A stretch of DNA of 64,000 bases, from the NCBI GenBank assembly GCA_947650365.1, contig OX393551.1, positions 65,845,094 through 65,909,093 of the forward strand, given 5' to 3'. Position numbers and translations under genes: made by a program. The stretch's first letter is position 1. The number at the start of each line of letters is the position of its first letter. Of the stretch, positions 1 to 10,763 are shown in pieces. This DNA is from Chamaelirium japonicum (lineage: Eukaryota > Streptophyta > Magnoliopsida > Liliales > Melanthiaceae). The notes under the pieces were generated by a model. It was not told where the DNA came from, ran no database searches, and was given only the letters and a program-made list of their open reading frames with translations.

Positions 1-900
1 ATAGGTCTAGTTTTGTAGAACTCCATGAGTAGATTACAAAAATATGAATTTTACAAAATTTCGATATGCATACAAGAAGTTATGGATTTTTTTAAGTGGA
101 AAACCCAACTCCTAAAAAATATTATTTAAAAAATTTGATGGATATGGGAGCTGATGCATGTTGCGTATAGAGCTTGCTGTTGAGGGCAATTAAGATATTT
201 GAAATTTGATATCTTTTTCACATGTGAGGGTTAATCCGTTGGATGGTTATCACATCATGTGCTTGCTGATGAGGCTTATATAATGGGGCTCCCTTATCAC
301 TACTCTTAAAATATTGATTCAAAGTGGACGACACAAGAGCAAGCATATATCCGCAAAAAGGGGGAAATTGTATATCCACCCATCCTGGCTTGGCACCCAC
401 CTCAATCTCGGCCTCCTTCCACGCCCCACCGCTCCCTTTCCGACGCCGCCCTAGCTCCCTCTAATGCCCTTCTACATCTTTCTTCCTCTTCTTCCTTTGT
501 CCTCCCTACTCCCTTCTCCTCTATCTTCCTTTTGAAATCCTAAGCTAATATGAAAAATGTCAGTAGCTGCCTGCCGATAATGTTGACGGAGTATGCACTG
601 ACATTTATATGTTGATGTCGGTGGTTACCCTGCCGATACTGTCTGCTGCCAGCGGCCGTGTTTTTGAGGTGGCCTAGGGTTTCAATAGTAAAGGAGGAGG
701 AAGAATAGAGAGGGAAGGGGAGGAAGAAGAGGGAGGTGGAATGAGGTGGTGGTTCGACGACTATCTTTAGGGACCAATGGGAACCGTGCCTATGAGCTCC
801 AAAAGCAGAAGGAGGAGCTAGGTGCAAAGCTGAAAATCCTTTGGACATGGCAGTATTTTATTTTTTATTTTTTAGGGGAGTTGGAGATAAGCCCTTTATA
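1..900. other. Intergenic sequence, nothing recognised
   Basis: No open frame here resembles a known protein. About 360-530 is pyrimidine-rich. About 560-660 contains a few near-repeated words around gttgac and ccgata, but no clear element ends were found. Confidence 0.4.
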
Positions 901-999
901 GAAGATGCTTTTAAGCATTGGTCCCAATAATAGTTTCGTTTGATCTCCAATCCCTCCGCACATACTCAATTTGAACTAAGATTCACACTATTATGCTAT

Positions 1000-1115
1000 C
1001 AAATGGAATGCTACAACTGTCAACAGCTGACCAAAAACCCTCTTTTGGGTCAAACGAAATGTTACAGCAAGTCAAAAATCCTTTTTTGGGTCAAACCGTA
1101 TGCTACAACTGGCCA
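1000..1115. repeat. Short tandem duplication, about 62-bp unit
   Basis: Two adjacent imperfect copies of a unit containing a tttgggtcaaac-type word, an aatgYtacaRc word and a gtcaaaaa/gaccaaaaa word lie side by side. No coding potential is evident. It is probably simple slippage or a transposon scrap. Confidence 0.5.
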
Positions 1116-1589
1116 AACAATCAAAATAATGGGAGCCCACGACTGACAAAAATAACCTTACAAAATTATTTAATTTATGGATCATGCCACTAAATTGAAA
1201 AAAAAAAATATTTCTTATTATGTTCAAAATATCATAACTTCTTCGATTCACGATGAAATCTGATGATTTCAGTTGCGTTGGAATCCTCATCAAATCCTTT
1301 ATGACTTCATCAGATCCGATTAGAATTAAAAATTAGGATAACCTTTCTTTTCTAATAAATAAAGATATTCAATGAAAATTTTGTCTAGAATTATTGTACA
1401 AACTTAAGTCCTAGCTATTCATTGCACTAAGGTTCGAATAGGGAATCATACTTGGCTCCAACTAAATGGTTTGGATATGAGTGTGAACAATGTATGTACA
1501 AAATCCAATCCCGGCTCGAACATGCTTTTCGTGTAGGATTTTGACCAAAATATCATATTTAAGTAATTTTTTTAATACATTCATGAATA

Positions 1590-2440
1590 TATTATATGAA
1601 GATAAAATTCAGAAGCAATCTGTACTTAAAAAATATATTTATGACTATTGTAACCTAATTGATACTCTAATTATATTTAATTGACACTCTAAACTACACG
1701 AACACAAGTATATTTGTTATTTTGAGTAAGTTTTACTTAGTTATGTCTAATTTATTATTTCTTATAATTTTATTTTTTGGTGACAATTCAAAAGCAATTT
1801 AAACAAAAAACGTAAATGTTAATATTGCAACTCAATTGATACTCTACTTGTGTTCAATTGATACTCTGAACAATACGAACACAAGGAATACTTCATATAG
1901 TTCCGTTTGATTTTTAAAATATATAGATAATGATAATAGGTAATATAAAATTTCATACAAATATAATTATACTATCAAAAAAATAATCCCCAATGAATTA
2001 TAATTAACACTCTATTTTTTTGAATTGATACTATATAATTTTGAGAAGCATACAATGCTATATAGTATAATTTATTTTTTTATATATTTTAGTAATTTTT
2101 TATTCATGCATGTAAATTTATGAAGACAAAATTTAGAAGCAATATACACTAAAATAACCAAATTATTACTATTGCAACCCAATTGATACTCCAACTATGC
2201 TCAATTGATACTCTATACTATATAAAGACAAGTAATACTTGTTATTTTGAATACTTTTCACTCGTTCATTTTTGGTTTGTTATTTCTCATAATTTTATTT
2301 TTTGTAACAATTTTGAGGTAATTTGCACAAAAAAGATCTAATTATTACTAGTGCAATCTAATTTATATTAAGACTGTATTCAATTGATACTCTAAACTAT
2401 ATGAAAACAAGTAATTATTTGTCATGTAATTTGCTTCTTA
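1590..2440. repeat. AT-rich degenerate repeat region with recurring aattgatactct words
   Basis: The phrase caattgatactct, followed by an aaactatacgaacacaag-like phrase and then a ttgttattttgagta-like phrase, recurs at least four times at irregular spacing of roughly 180 to 550 bp. This indicates a decayed tandem or segmental duplication. No open frame or terminal structure explains it, and its origin is unknown. Confidence 0.5.
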
Positions 2441-2519
2441 AAATGTATGGAGAATGATAATAGGCAATATAAAAATTTACACAAATACGTACACATATAT
2501 CATGAAAAAAAAAAGAATT

Positions 2520-3510
2520 GCACCAGGCGGCCGACCGTTCTTCATCGATGGGTGGTCGGCGAGCGGGTTCCTTGTAACTCTGCGACGGGTATGGAGTCTG
2601 TCAGCATGGTGAAGTTCCTGAACTTGCTCGGCAGGTGGAGGTCCAGGTGCGCCGCCACGAAGGCTGCACCTTGGCAACGACGTTGCCCGGTAACCCCGGC
2701 TTCTCGGGAGACACCATGCGGTGCTTGTGCTGGCCTGAGAGCCCAAGGTAATCATTGGCACAGGATGGGAGTGAAGCCTTGGAGGGCTAGTGGCGAAAGA
2801 TGCAGTTGGTGCCAACGTAAATGGGGCCGTAGAGTCCATTGAGGGCGCACGTATTGCCGTCGAAGAAGACGGTGTTGTGGTTGGTGTAGCGGTCGAAGGG
2901 GTCAATGCCCTCATAACGGGGAACTAGATGGAGCAGATACGATCACCGCCACGGTCCATCATGAAGCACATGCCATCTCGGATGGTCATCGAGTTGTAAA
3001 TATAGTGGTCTCAATCGAAGTTGAGGATGAAGGGACCGTTGGAGAGGACAGCGGATGTGCGAACCAGGGGATTCATGGCCCCCGCTATCTTGTTGTGGCC
3101 GCACCCCAGCCACTTCTCTCGGGACACACCCATCGGTGATGATGGTGGGCGCATCGAGCAGCGGTTGGGGTATAAGCAGCGTATCAGGCAACCGGCTGTT
3201 CTTTATCGATGAGTGGTTGGCCAGCGAGCACCCTTGGAACTCCGCGACAGGTATGAAGTCTGTTAACATGGTGGAGTTTCCAAACTTGGTCGACAGGTGG
3301 AGGTCCGAGTGCATCACCACGAGGGGTCGCACCTCGGAGACGTCGCCGCCCGGTGACTTCGAGCAGCACCGTGCGGTGCTTGAGCTGGCCTAAGAGCCCG
3401 AGGTACTCATTGGCGTGGGGTGAGGTGAAGCCGTAGAGGGTGTAGCAGTGGAAGAGGCAGCCGGTGCCGACGTACATGAGGCCATGGAGTCCATCAAGGA
3501 CGCGCATGTT
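2520..3510 (-). pseudogene. Cellulose synthase-like D (CSLD) pseudogene fragment, internally tandem duplicated
   Basis: Minus-strand translation in changing frames gives unmistakable CSLD catalytic-core pieces. At about 3125-2870 these include [53 protein letters not shown] and [12 protein letters not shown]. About 2640-2520 continues with a KFRNFTMLTDSIPVAE block. A second, partial copy upstream in transcript sense (about 3510-3130) gives [35 protein letters not shown] and LLDAPT. CSLDs are Golgi or plasma-membrane glycosyltransferases of about 1,100 residues that make cell-wall beta-glucans. Here only part of the glycosyltransferase-2 core remains, with frameshifts, stops (one replaces the second residue of the DCD motif) and a head-to-tail repeat. 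There is no N-terminal zinc region and there are no membrane segments. It is a relic, not a gene. Confidence 0.88.
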
Positions 3511-3702
3511 TTGAATAATTTGCAAGATATAGCATTTCGTTGGACTGAATAACAACGTGAATCCCATTTAAAACAACTTCCCACTAACATCCTGTTGACG
3601 GAGTTAGTTAAGAGGGTTTCAGCTCAAACAAAACTATTGTTTGGACTTTAGGTTTAATGTAGTTTTGAAGAGGGGTTCTAGGCACGTTACCCCTTATTTT
3701 TT

Positions 3703-3966
3703 GGGTTATTTTGACTTTGCCCCCCAAATTTTTCCTTGAATTAGACTTTACCCCCCACATTTCATTAATTAGACTTTACCCCCCAAAACTAACTGTTCCG
3801 TCAGCTCACCATCTAAGAGAAAGGGTGAGCTGACGGAAAAGAAATAACGTTTTGGGGGGCGAGCTGACGGAACAGTTAGTTTTGGGGGGTAAAGTCTAAT
3901 TAATGAAAATGTGGGGGGTAAAGTCTAATTCAAGTCAAAATTTGGGGGGCAAAGTCAAAATAACCC
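3703..3966. mobile_element. Fold-back MITE, Mutator-type 9-bp TSD
   Basis: The 264-bp element is almost one long inverted repeat. The left arm starts gggttattttgactttgcc and the right arm is its reverse complement. Both arms repeat an aaagtctaatt / ggggggtaaag pattern and meet around a gagctgacgga core. It is flanked by a perfect 9-bp direct repeat ttatttttt (3694-3702 and 3967-3975), which fits the Mutator superfamily. It encodes nothing. It lies about 165 bp upstream of the mTERF gene A start codon, inside the presumed promoter or 5' UTR. Confidence 0.85.
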
Positions 3967-4131
3967 TTATTTTTTTGGGTTTAATGGTGGTGCCAGTTTT
4001 ATTTTGGGTTCAAATAGATTTTTCCCCGAGTGGATGTTCTTACCAATTCCCTCTAAACCCTAAATTGTTTTTTTTCGGGAAAAAACCTTCTAAACCCTAG
4101 TTTTTGCGAACCCCCAACTCCACACTCTGAA

Positions 4132-5289
4132 ATGCTTCGTCTTCTCCGCAGAATTCCCCACCTCTGCAATTCAAAACCGCAGCTGAATCCAACCCATATC
4201 CGCTTCCTCTACAGCTCGACCCCCAAAGCGATCCCCAAATCACCAGACCTCCCGAACCCAACATCCCTCGCGGTCACCTACCTCATCAGCTCCTGCGGCC
4301 TCTCCATCGAGGCAGCCCTCTCAGCCGCCAAAAGCCTTCACCTCAAATCCCTGGAGAACCCCAATGCCGTCCTCGCCCTCCTCAAAGACCGCGGCTTCAA
4401 CAAAACCCAGATCGCAAATCTCATCACCAAGCACCCAAAAGTCCTCTCAGCCGATCCGGAGAGGACCATCAAGCCCAAATTGGAGTTCTTCCTCGGCATT
4501 GGCTTCTCCGCCCCAGGCCTCGCGAAGCTCGTCTCTGCGGACCACAACCTCCTTCTCATCAGCCTGGAGAAAAAGCTCATACCCAACTTCGAGCGCCTCA
4601 AGTCCCTGCTCGGCACCCGCAAAGCAGCCGTTGCTGCGCTTAGCTGCTCGTCCCGGTTGCTCCGGTACAACCTCGAAAAGATGCTACTCCCTAATATGAA
4701 GATCTTGCGAGACCACGGGGTCCCTGGACTGAAAATTGTGAAGCTAGCAACCTTGTATCCCAGAGTACTGATGCAGAGGTCCGATCGTTTTGGAAAGACG
4801 GTCGAGGTGCTTAAGGAACTGGGTTTCAATCCATCGACGACGATGTTTGTTCTCGGGATCAATGCAATGTCTGGGTTGTCCTTGTCGATGTGGGAGCGGA
4901 AACTGGAGGTCTATAGGAGCCTGGGGTGGTCGGAAAAAGAGACCCTTTTAGCATTCAGGAAGCATCCCTATTGCATGCTGGCCTCGGAGGGGAAGATCAG
5001 GCAAGGGATGGATTTTTTCGTTAACAAGCTGCACTGGGAGCCGTCCTTTCTGTCGGCATGGCCGAAGCTTCTGACACTTAGTTTCGAGAAGAGGATCATT
5101 CCGAGGTGTTCAGTTCTGAGAGTTTTGTCGTCGAGGCGATTGGTTAGGAGGAACTTGGGCGTGCACACGGTGTTGCTGATTTCTGAAAAGGACTTCTTGG
5201 ACAAGTATGTAATGAAATATAGGGAGGAAGCTCCTGAAGTCCTTGAGGCTTACCAAGATAAGATCAATTCACAAGGTTCTCAGCTTTAA
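4132..5289 (+). CDS. mTERF-family protein (gene A), predicted organelle-targeted
   Basis: An intact single exon encodes 385 residues. The family binds organellar nucleic acids through an alpha-superhelix of ~30-residue mTERF motifs and acts in mitochondrial or plastid transcription, splicing or translation. The N-terminal ~35 residues are Arg/Ser-rich with no acidic residue before position 39 and contain RFLYSS, as expected of a transit peptide. From about residue 50 the helical repeats run to about 370, with family-typical words such as VLALLKDRGF, LITKHPKVL, LYPRVL, AFRKHPYCM and LTLSFEKRIIPRC. The start is chosen because MLRLLRR is shared with genes B, D and E. GC content falls from the 5' to the 3' half. 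It is the only plus-strand member and the most divergent of the five here, and a fold-back MITE sits just upstream. Target organelle and RNA are unknown. Confidence 0.9.
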   Translation: MLRLLRRIPHLCNSKPQLNPTHIRFLYSSTPKAIPKSPDLPNPTSLAVTYLISSCGLSIEAALSAAKSLHLKSLENPNAVLALLKDRGFNKTQIANLITKHPKVLSADPERTIKPKLEFFLGIGFSAPGLAKLVSADHNLLLISLEKKLIPNFERLKSLLGTRKAAVAALSCSSRLLRYNLEKMLLPNMKILRDHGVPGLKIVKLATLYPRVLMQRSDRFGKTVEVLKELGFNPSTTMFVLGINAMSGLSLSMWERKLEVYRSLGWSEKETLLAFRKHPYCMLASEGKIRQGMDFFVNKLHWEPSFLSAWPKLLTLSFEKRIIPRCSVLRVLSSRRLVRRNLGVHTVLLISEKDFLDKYVMKYREEAPEVLEAYQDKINSQGSQL

Positions 5290-6668
5290 AGTTTTTACAA
5301 TATTCTATTCGGTTTTCAATATTCTGTGTTGTTACAATTTACCAAGATAAAATCATACAAGGCTTACCAAGTATGATTTCTGAAAAGGACTTCTCTGCGG
5401 TTTTCAATATTCTGTGTTGTTTCAACTTTCAATCTAGGGTGAGATTCTAACTTGAAAACCTACAAACTAGTCAAATTGCACATTTTTCTCCTGAATTCCT
5501 GAAAACCTTATAGTTGCATATGGATCCTCCAAAACATTTTAAGGTTCACATATTCACCCCTCCATTACTACTCATCAATAGAAAGTGAATTAACACGGTG
5601 AGATTCTAACCTGAGGTGCAAATGACCATTTTTCCCGTGGTCAAAGGGTGACTTACCACCTGCATCGGCTAATTTCAGTTGTTTTCAATGAAAGTACCAT
5701 ATCCTTGACTCTAGTTGATCCGGTCTCCCCTGATACTCGTTCAACCCACCATGCTCGTCTGGTAGGTCCGACAACCATCCTCACTTACACCTAACAGTCA
5801 AGAGGGGAATATTCCAAGTAAATTCACCCTTTTAAGATGGTAGCTAACCAGGGGGAAATATGCACAACTTTATATGTTTCAAAGGGTCGATATCCAAACT
5901 TTAGCCACTCCAGTTTCTGTTGTTTGTTTTTTAACGGATATGCGGTTGGTTTAGTCCATTCTTATCTGGATCTCTTGTTCTAAGCTTCAGCCTAAACCCA
6001 TTTACCCTACCATGAAACTTGTTTGTTCTTTCTCTCGGTATTCATCAATTACTTGGGAGGACAGATTGTTTAGCCATTTCATGTCATGCGGAGTCAGCAT
6101 TTCTGTTGGTTGCATTTGGTTGCCAAGAAGTTGGTTATGTTGATTTGCTGTTTGTGAGCGATTGTTTCCTGCAGAATTATATGTTCTTGCGAGTTTATGT
6201 AATTGAAGAAGATTTGAACAGTAGCATCTATTCTATCTATTTATTAATTCTGTGTTAGTTGAGCTATTTTTGAAACCAAAGGTTAAGCAAGTTAAAGAAG
6301 AATGTGATGTTCAATTTGGTTCTGTTCTTCTAGGGCAAGTATTCATACAGTTCCTAACCAGCTAATGCTTTATACTTGATATTATGGTTAGAGGTTATGG
6401 TGTTGTGTCTGTTCTATGATTTGTTATGACCAGTCCCATCTTAGGAACCCATGATGGAAAAAAATGTTCAATATGATGATATCCGTCATGTTGAGATCAT
6501 GACCTGATTAATTACCAACTTCCTCGATGAAATGTAGCTAGAAAACTGATAGAATTAGATGGTCTCTCTGTAACAGATGCTCAGGAAGTTGTGGGAGTTC
6601 TGCCTGTGCTTTGCAATCTCGAACTTGTTGCATGCATAGATACCAAATTCGTGAATTATTTGGCCGGT
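5290..6668. other. Intergenic sequence downstream of mTERF gene A
   Basis: About 5300-5425 contains a short duplicated phrase (ttttcaatattctgtgttg twice) and a scrap matching the 3' end of the gene A coding region (gatttctgaaaaggacttct at 5372 and in the gene at 5179), so the 3' UTR arose partly by local duplication. The rest shows no recognised gene or element. A short open stretch near 6540-6660 is not assignable. Confidence 0.4.
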
Positions 6669-6690
6669 GGGGGGGGGGGGGGGGGGGGGG
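6669..6690 (+). repeat. Homopolymer G(22)
   Basis: This is an uninterrupted run of 22 G. It could form a G-quadruplex or be a length-uncertain assembly tract. No element boundary was found beside it. Confidence 0.95.
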
Positions 6691-6839
6691 TTCCCATATG
6701 AAACGCGACTTAAAATAGTAAAATACTGCTGGAGTATTAAATGGTAGTCACGATTTATTCTCGAATCATGATGACTGACTTTGTGTTTTTAATAATTTCT
6801 TGAAGGTTAGATGATAGATTGAGTAATTTAATAGATTAA

Positions 6840-7440
6840 TCATGAAACCCCTTTGCGTTGGGGATTTGAAGGCCCCTACAGCGGAAGCGGATCTCCAATC
6901 ATAGGGTTAGCGCAGAGGATCTACCACGTTATATAGAACAATTCTCTAAAACAGAAAATAAACAAGCACATAGATAAATCACACACAAATATACCATGGT
7001 TCACCCAAATTAGGGTTAATCCACAAACAGGGGAGTGAGAGATCTCTTCTATTAATCACATAATAGACAGGTTTACATGGATTACACATTAGATCCAGAC
7101 ATTGCAGGGGATTCATTGGCTTCCATAAACACCCAGGACAACGAGGCAATCAACAAGAACACCGAGCACGGGAAACGAGGAAGAGTGCCATGCTCTTCCT
7201 CCACTGGATCTGTTGTTTTTCAATCTCTCTAATCCTTCTTCGATCAAGTAATCTTCAATCCCACGTCTTCTTCCGGGTTTACCACGAAACCCTAATCCCA
7301 ACCTTTGTAGACCAAGAATGGCAGCACCTAGTTTTCCTCCACCGAAACTCTCACAAGACGCTATCATCGACTTCAGATTTCACCCTCTATCTTAGAAGAA
7401 CCGACGTATTGCTCTTTTGAGCATCCAAGAGCCCCAGGGG
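6840..7440. other. Repetitive intergenic sequence, possible minus-strand LTR scrap
   Basis: The reverse complement of about 6880-7090 contains a ggattaaccctaatttggg / gtgaaccatggtatatttg-type stretch like the transcribed part of plant Copia LTRs. No paired LTR, primer site or domain was found, so family and limits are unresolved. Nothing is recognised in 7100-7440. Confidence 0.3.
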
Positions 7441-7469
7441 GAGCACCGTGCCGATGCCCCTTGGATCCT

Positions 7470-7477
7470 TCACTTGT

Positions 7478-7544
<67 letters not shown>

Positions 7545-7722
7545 CTATTGATTTTTCTAATTAACATTAAATGACCATTAAATGCATTTGAATGAGTATT
7601 TATCATTTTTATAGTGTAGGGTTTTAATAGGATTTATGTGAGAGCCGCGTTCACACAAATGAAAGAAGGAGCCCTCTCTCTCGTGTTGTGACACATGGAC
7701 CTCTTTTGAAGATCCATTATGC
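7470..7722. mobile_element. Two partial non-autonomous Helitron copies, head to head
   Basis: The reverse complement of about 7470-7660 matches the middle of the Helitrons at 31453-33203 (aacaagtgaa, microsatellite, cattaatggtcatt, then the gtgtgaacgcggctctc-type word). About 7670-7722 matches their 5' part in direct orientation (ctctctctcgtgttgtgac). Neither has both ends, so they are fragments. The (GA)n tract inside corresponds to the (CT)n tract inside the copy at 32168-32509. Confidence 0.6.
7479..7541 (+). repeat. (AG)n microsatellite, about 31 repeats
   Basis: This is a pure dinucleotide run. It occupies the same place within a Helitron-derived sequence as the (CT)n tract at 32340. 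Confidence 0.95.
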
Positions 7723-8690
7723 TCAAACAGGGAATGCAAAGAAATTGAAATCCCTAAGATAAATTATAAAGAGATAAAGCATGAGAGAGAAAGAACAAGA
7801 CAAAAGAAGGAAATGAATACACTTGATTTAAACCCTAGATTTTGGAAAAGAAAGACAATAATTAACTTACAATCTTACTTCATGTTCCTTCAGCGATGTC
7901 TCCTTCAGAGGTCAGCAATTATCCATCTAAGGTTTATGGAGCATCGATTGTCTTTCGATCGAAACCCTAAATGGATTAGCGGTGAACTTAAGTCGGTCGA
8001 ACCCTAGAACTAAAGTTTTAGGGAATATGGGGGAGACTCCGGAGTTCTTAGGAGAAATGGCAAAGGAGACTTGTGAGGTTTCAAAATAAGTCTGTACAAT
8101 GTGATGTTTAGGGAGGACTCAGTCCTGATCATCCATCGGCTTAATTATTTATGGACGATTGCAATCTATTGGTGTCACGAATCGTGATAACAGACATAAC
8201 AGACCCAAAACTAATTGTTAGATCTTGCACTTCAGTTCCATTACAATCTTTTCGCAAACGTAATAATCATCAGAGGAGCTATGGTGAATATTTGAAGCTA
8301 TATGGTGCCTGTGCTCAAATCCAAACTGATTTAACTCGATCAACCAAGATAAGTTTACAAGACAATCTAAAACCAGCAGGTACCATTCTCGAGTGTTTCG
8401 GGGAACTTGGCCCCCCAACTTAATTTCCCTTGCAAGCAGTTGGGCGTGTCAACAAGGCACGATCCTGCCTCAAACATCGGAACCTCTTCCTGGACCATCA
8501 CCGAGACAATCGTCAAAGGCGCCACTAGGGATGGCAATGAAACCTCGACCGAAATACTTGCTGGAGCGGCACCGGTAACAGTCTCCGTCAAGCCAGTAGC
8601 AGCAACTGGAGGATTCGGCTTTCTAAGATGGGCCATTATAGGGCGGCTGAAATGGGCGATTCCTTGCTCCGTTGATCCTGATTTGTCCGC
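7723..8690. other. Unassigned sequence with an anonymous open frame
   Basis: A 139-codon minus-strand frame (8367-8786) and a 105-codon plus-strand frame (8407-8724) overlap. Neither shows a domain I recognise. They lie directly upstream of the LINE remnant and may be part of its decayed body. Nothing else was recognised. Confidence 0.3.
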
Positions 8691-8799
8691 GAAGGCGATC
8701 ACCTCAGCCATACAAATGAGGTAAATCCAAATAGAATAGGATTTACCAACATCAATGGCCTCATCAATTTCGGACTGCATCAGCATCTCGCAATCGAAG

Positions 8800-9280
8800 G
8801 CATTGATAATATTTGCTCACTTTGCAGGAATCAAGGGGAATCGTATGAACACATTCTTTTCAAATGCCCATATGCGTCGTCTGTTTGGTTTAGTTCCCCA
8901 GCCAATATCGACTCCCGAGCTTTATCTTCTCCAATCTTCGAATGGATTGCCGAAGCCGTCGGGATGAAGACATCACTTACTACAGCCTCTAGCTTTATGG
9001 GAACTCACCTCATCTTCGATGGAGACGCCAAATCCATCACGGACCTCGATCCTCCGTGGTGTATAGCTTCGTTCATCTCAGACTGCAGATTCCTCCAGAA
9101 GCAGATACCGTCTGCAACTATCTGCCATTGCTCTAGTGTAGTCAACTTAGTTGCGCACAATCAAACGAGGTTCGCAATTTGTAATGATTCGTTCCAACTT
9201 TGGGACCTCACCTCTGGACCCCCGTGTGTCAGGGATTCCTTATCTTCTGATACCATGATAAGAAATATGGAAGTAACACA
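8800..9280 (+). mobile_element. LINE (non-LTR retrotransposon) 3' fragment: zf-RVT and RNase H-like region
   Basis: Plus-strand translation at about 8812-8965 reads ICSLCRNQGESYEHILFKCP followed by YASSVWF. The CxxC...HxxxxC pattern is that of the zinc-binding region after plant LINE reverse transcriptases. About 9000-9215 then reads DAKSITDL, PPWCIASFISDCRFL and VVNLVAHNQTRF, matching the plant LINE RNase H-like tail (usual form DAxxxxxx..PWxIxxIIxDxRxL..N..AxxxA). The reverse transcriptase and endonuclease are absent, and the frame is open only in pieces. It is a 5'-truncated, dead copy. The (GA)n tract at 9290 follows it. Confidence 0.72.
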
Positions 9281-9287
9281 GCCCAAC

Positions 9288-9289
<2 letters not shown>

Positions 9290-9328
<39 letters not shown>
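9290..9328 (+). repeat. (AG)n microsatellite
   Basis: This is a pure dinucleotide run immediately 3' of the LINE remnant. Confidence 0.95.
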
Positions 9329-9329
<1 letters not shown>

Positions 9330-9332
<3 letters not shown>

Positions 9333-10083
9333 TAACACTACTGAAAGGTAAGGAAACTAAACATAACTAGAAGATGCCCAAAATAATCTCTACTACGCTC
9401 TCATGCTATTTCTACTAGCTACCTGTGCCCAGGAGGAGGGCTCCAGTAACAAGTGGTAATAACGTGGGAAGATAAGTAAATTTACTTTTGGAAAAGTAAA
9501 AAAATGTTGGCATCCCATAATTATTCTAATTGTTAACAGTAAAGAGAGTTGAATAAAATAGTGAGAATAGGGTTGGCGCAGGAGATCAGGCGGGGCCAAC
9601 GGTCACACCCGGATAGGGAACAAGAGAGGGAGGTCGTACCGTGCTCCTGTCGTCGTCGTTGAAGATCACAAACAAGCACACACACAAACTAGTAACAGAG
9701 ATCTAGTCGAAGTCTGAGGTCTCTCCCCTAAAAAATGATGGTATTCGTCTTTCACTCGCAAGCTTTTCTTTATTCATTCGAGTAGTCGATAAAAACAAAC
9801 AACGGCTACAATAGAGTTTATAAGGAGCCTAAAGTAAACCCTAATGGTCAAGGCTAAAAAGTGTAAAAATACCCTTATAACTCGGGTTTACATAAAACCA
9901 TAAATTAAGGTAATAATGAGCTTGAAGATGCTTAATAAAGTCTAAATAAAAAAATGCATAACCAAATGGTTGTCACCAAGCCAGAAGACCATCACGGTGG
10001 TCGTCCTCCTACTGCGAGTAAATACGTGTAACATCGGGGAGAACCATGTCAACTCGAAGTGGGTCGGTAGTGTCCCCACCAAC
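9330..10083. other. Intergenic sequence, nothing recognised
   Basis: No domain, terminal repeat or RNA gene was seen. The composition (scattered cacacacaa and aaaccctaa words) resembles decayed transposon sequence. Confidence 0.3.
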
Positions 10084-10763
10084 TGCTACTCTATATCGCT
10101 CCTTAGCTAAAAGTGAAGAGTACTGTGATAGTGCTTTTCTGCGAGCCATTAGAAGACCCCAGATCGTACGACACATTCCCCACTGCAACAAGGCCCTCTA
10201 CCTCATATTGCACACTTGCACCCTATCATTCCTTTTTGTGTGTGTTCGATCGCGCTTTAGTTCAAACCTTTCCACCCGTATGGGGGGGAGGGATGGGTTG
10301 GAAGGCTTAGGACACAAGATTGATGAAGAACTGTACACGTGATTGACTTCGGGGGGGAGGGAGGAGGGGGTTGTGTTACAAAGATCCCTTAGCACTGGCG
10401 CTCGAGTAAGAGGGTGAGCACTGAGAGGGGGTTGGCAGTCGTGTGAGAGGTTGAAATCTAAGAGGGTTAGGGCCATGATGTAGTTTATCACTAAGGCTAC
10501 TACTCTATATCTCTCCCTGGATGAAAGTGAAGAGCATGATAATGCTTTTTCCATAAACCTTTAGATGGCCCCAGATCGTACAACACATTTCCTACTGCAA
10601 CTTGGTCCTCTACCGCATATCGCACCCTATCATTCCTTTGTGTGTGTGTGTGTGTATTTGATCAGGCAGGCTTTAGTTCGAACCTTTCCACCCATAAGGG
10701 AAGGGCGGCGGGTTGAAAGGCTTAGGACACAAGATTGATGAAGAGTACACGTGATTGACTTCG
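10084..10763. repeat. Direct duplication: two ~267-bp copies 145 bp apart
   Basis: 10084-10351 and about 10496-10763 align along their whole length. Both start with tactctatatc and share an agaccccagatcgta / ggccccagatcgta block and a ccctatcattcctttKtgtg block. Both end with cttaggacacaagattgat followed by gtacacgtgattgacttcg. They have diverged by point changes and small indels, including a (TG)n expansion in the second copy. The spacer, 10352-10495, is G-rich. No coding function was recognised. Confidence 0.85.

Noticed and set aside
8367-8786. 139-codon minus-strand frame as a gene
   Set aside because: No recognisable domain, an overlapping frame on the other strand, and an adjacent LINE remnant. 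Better treated as unassigned.
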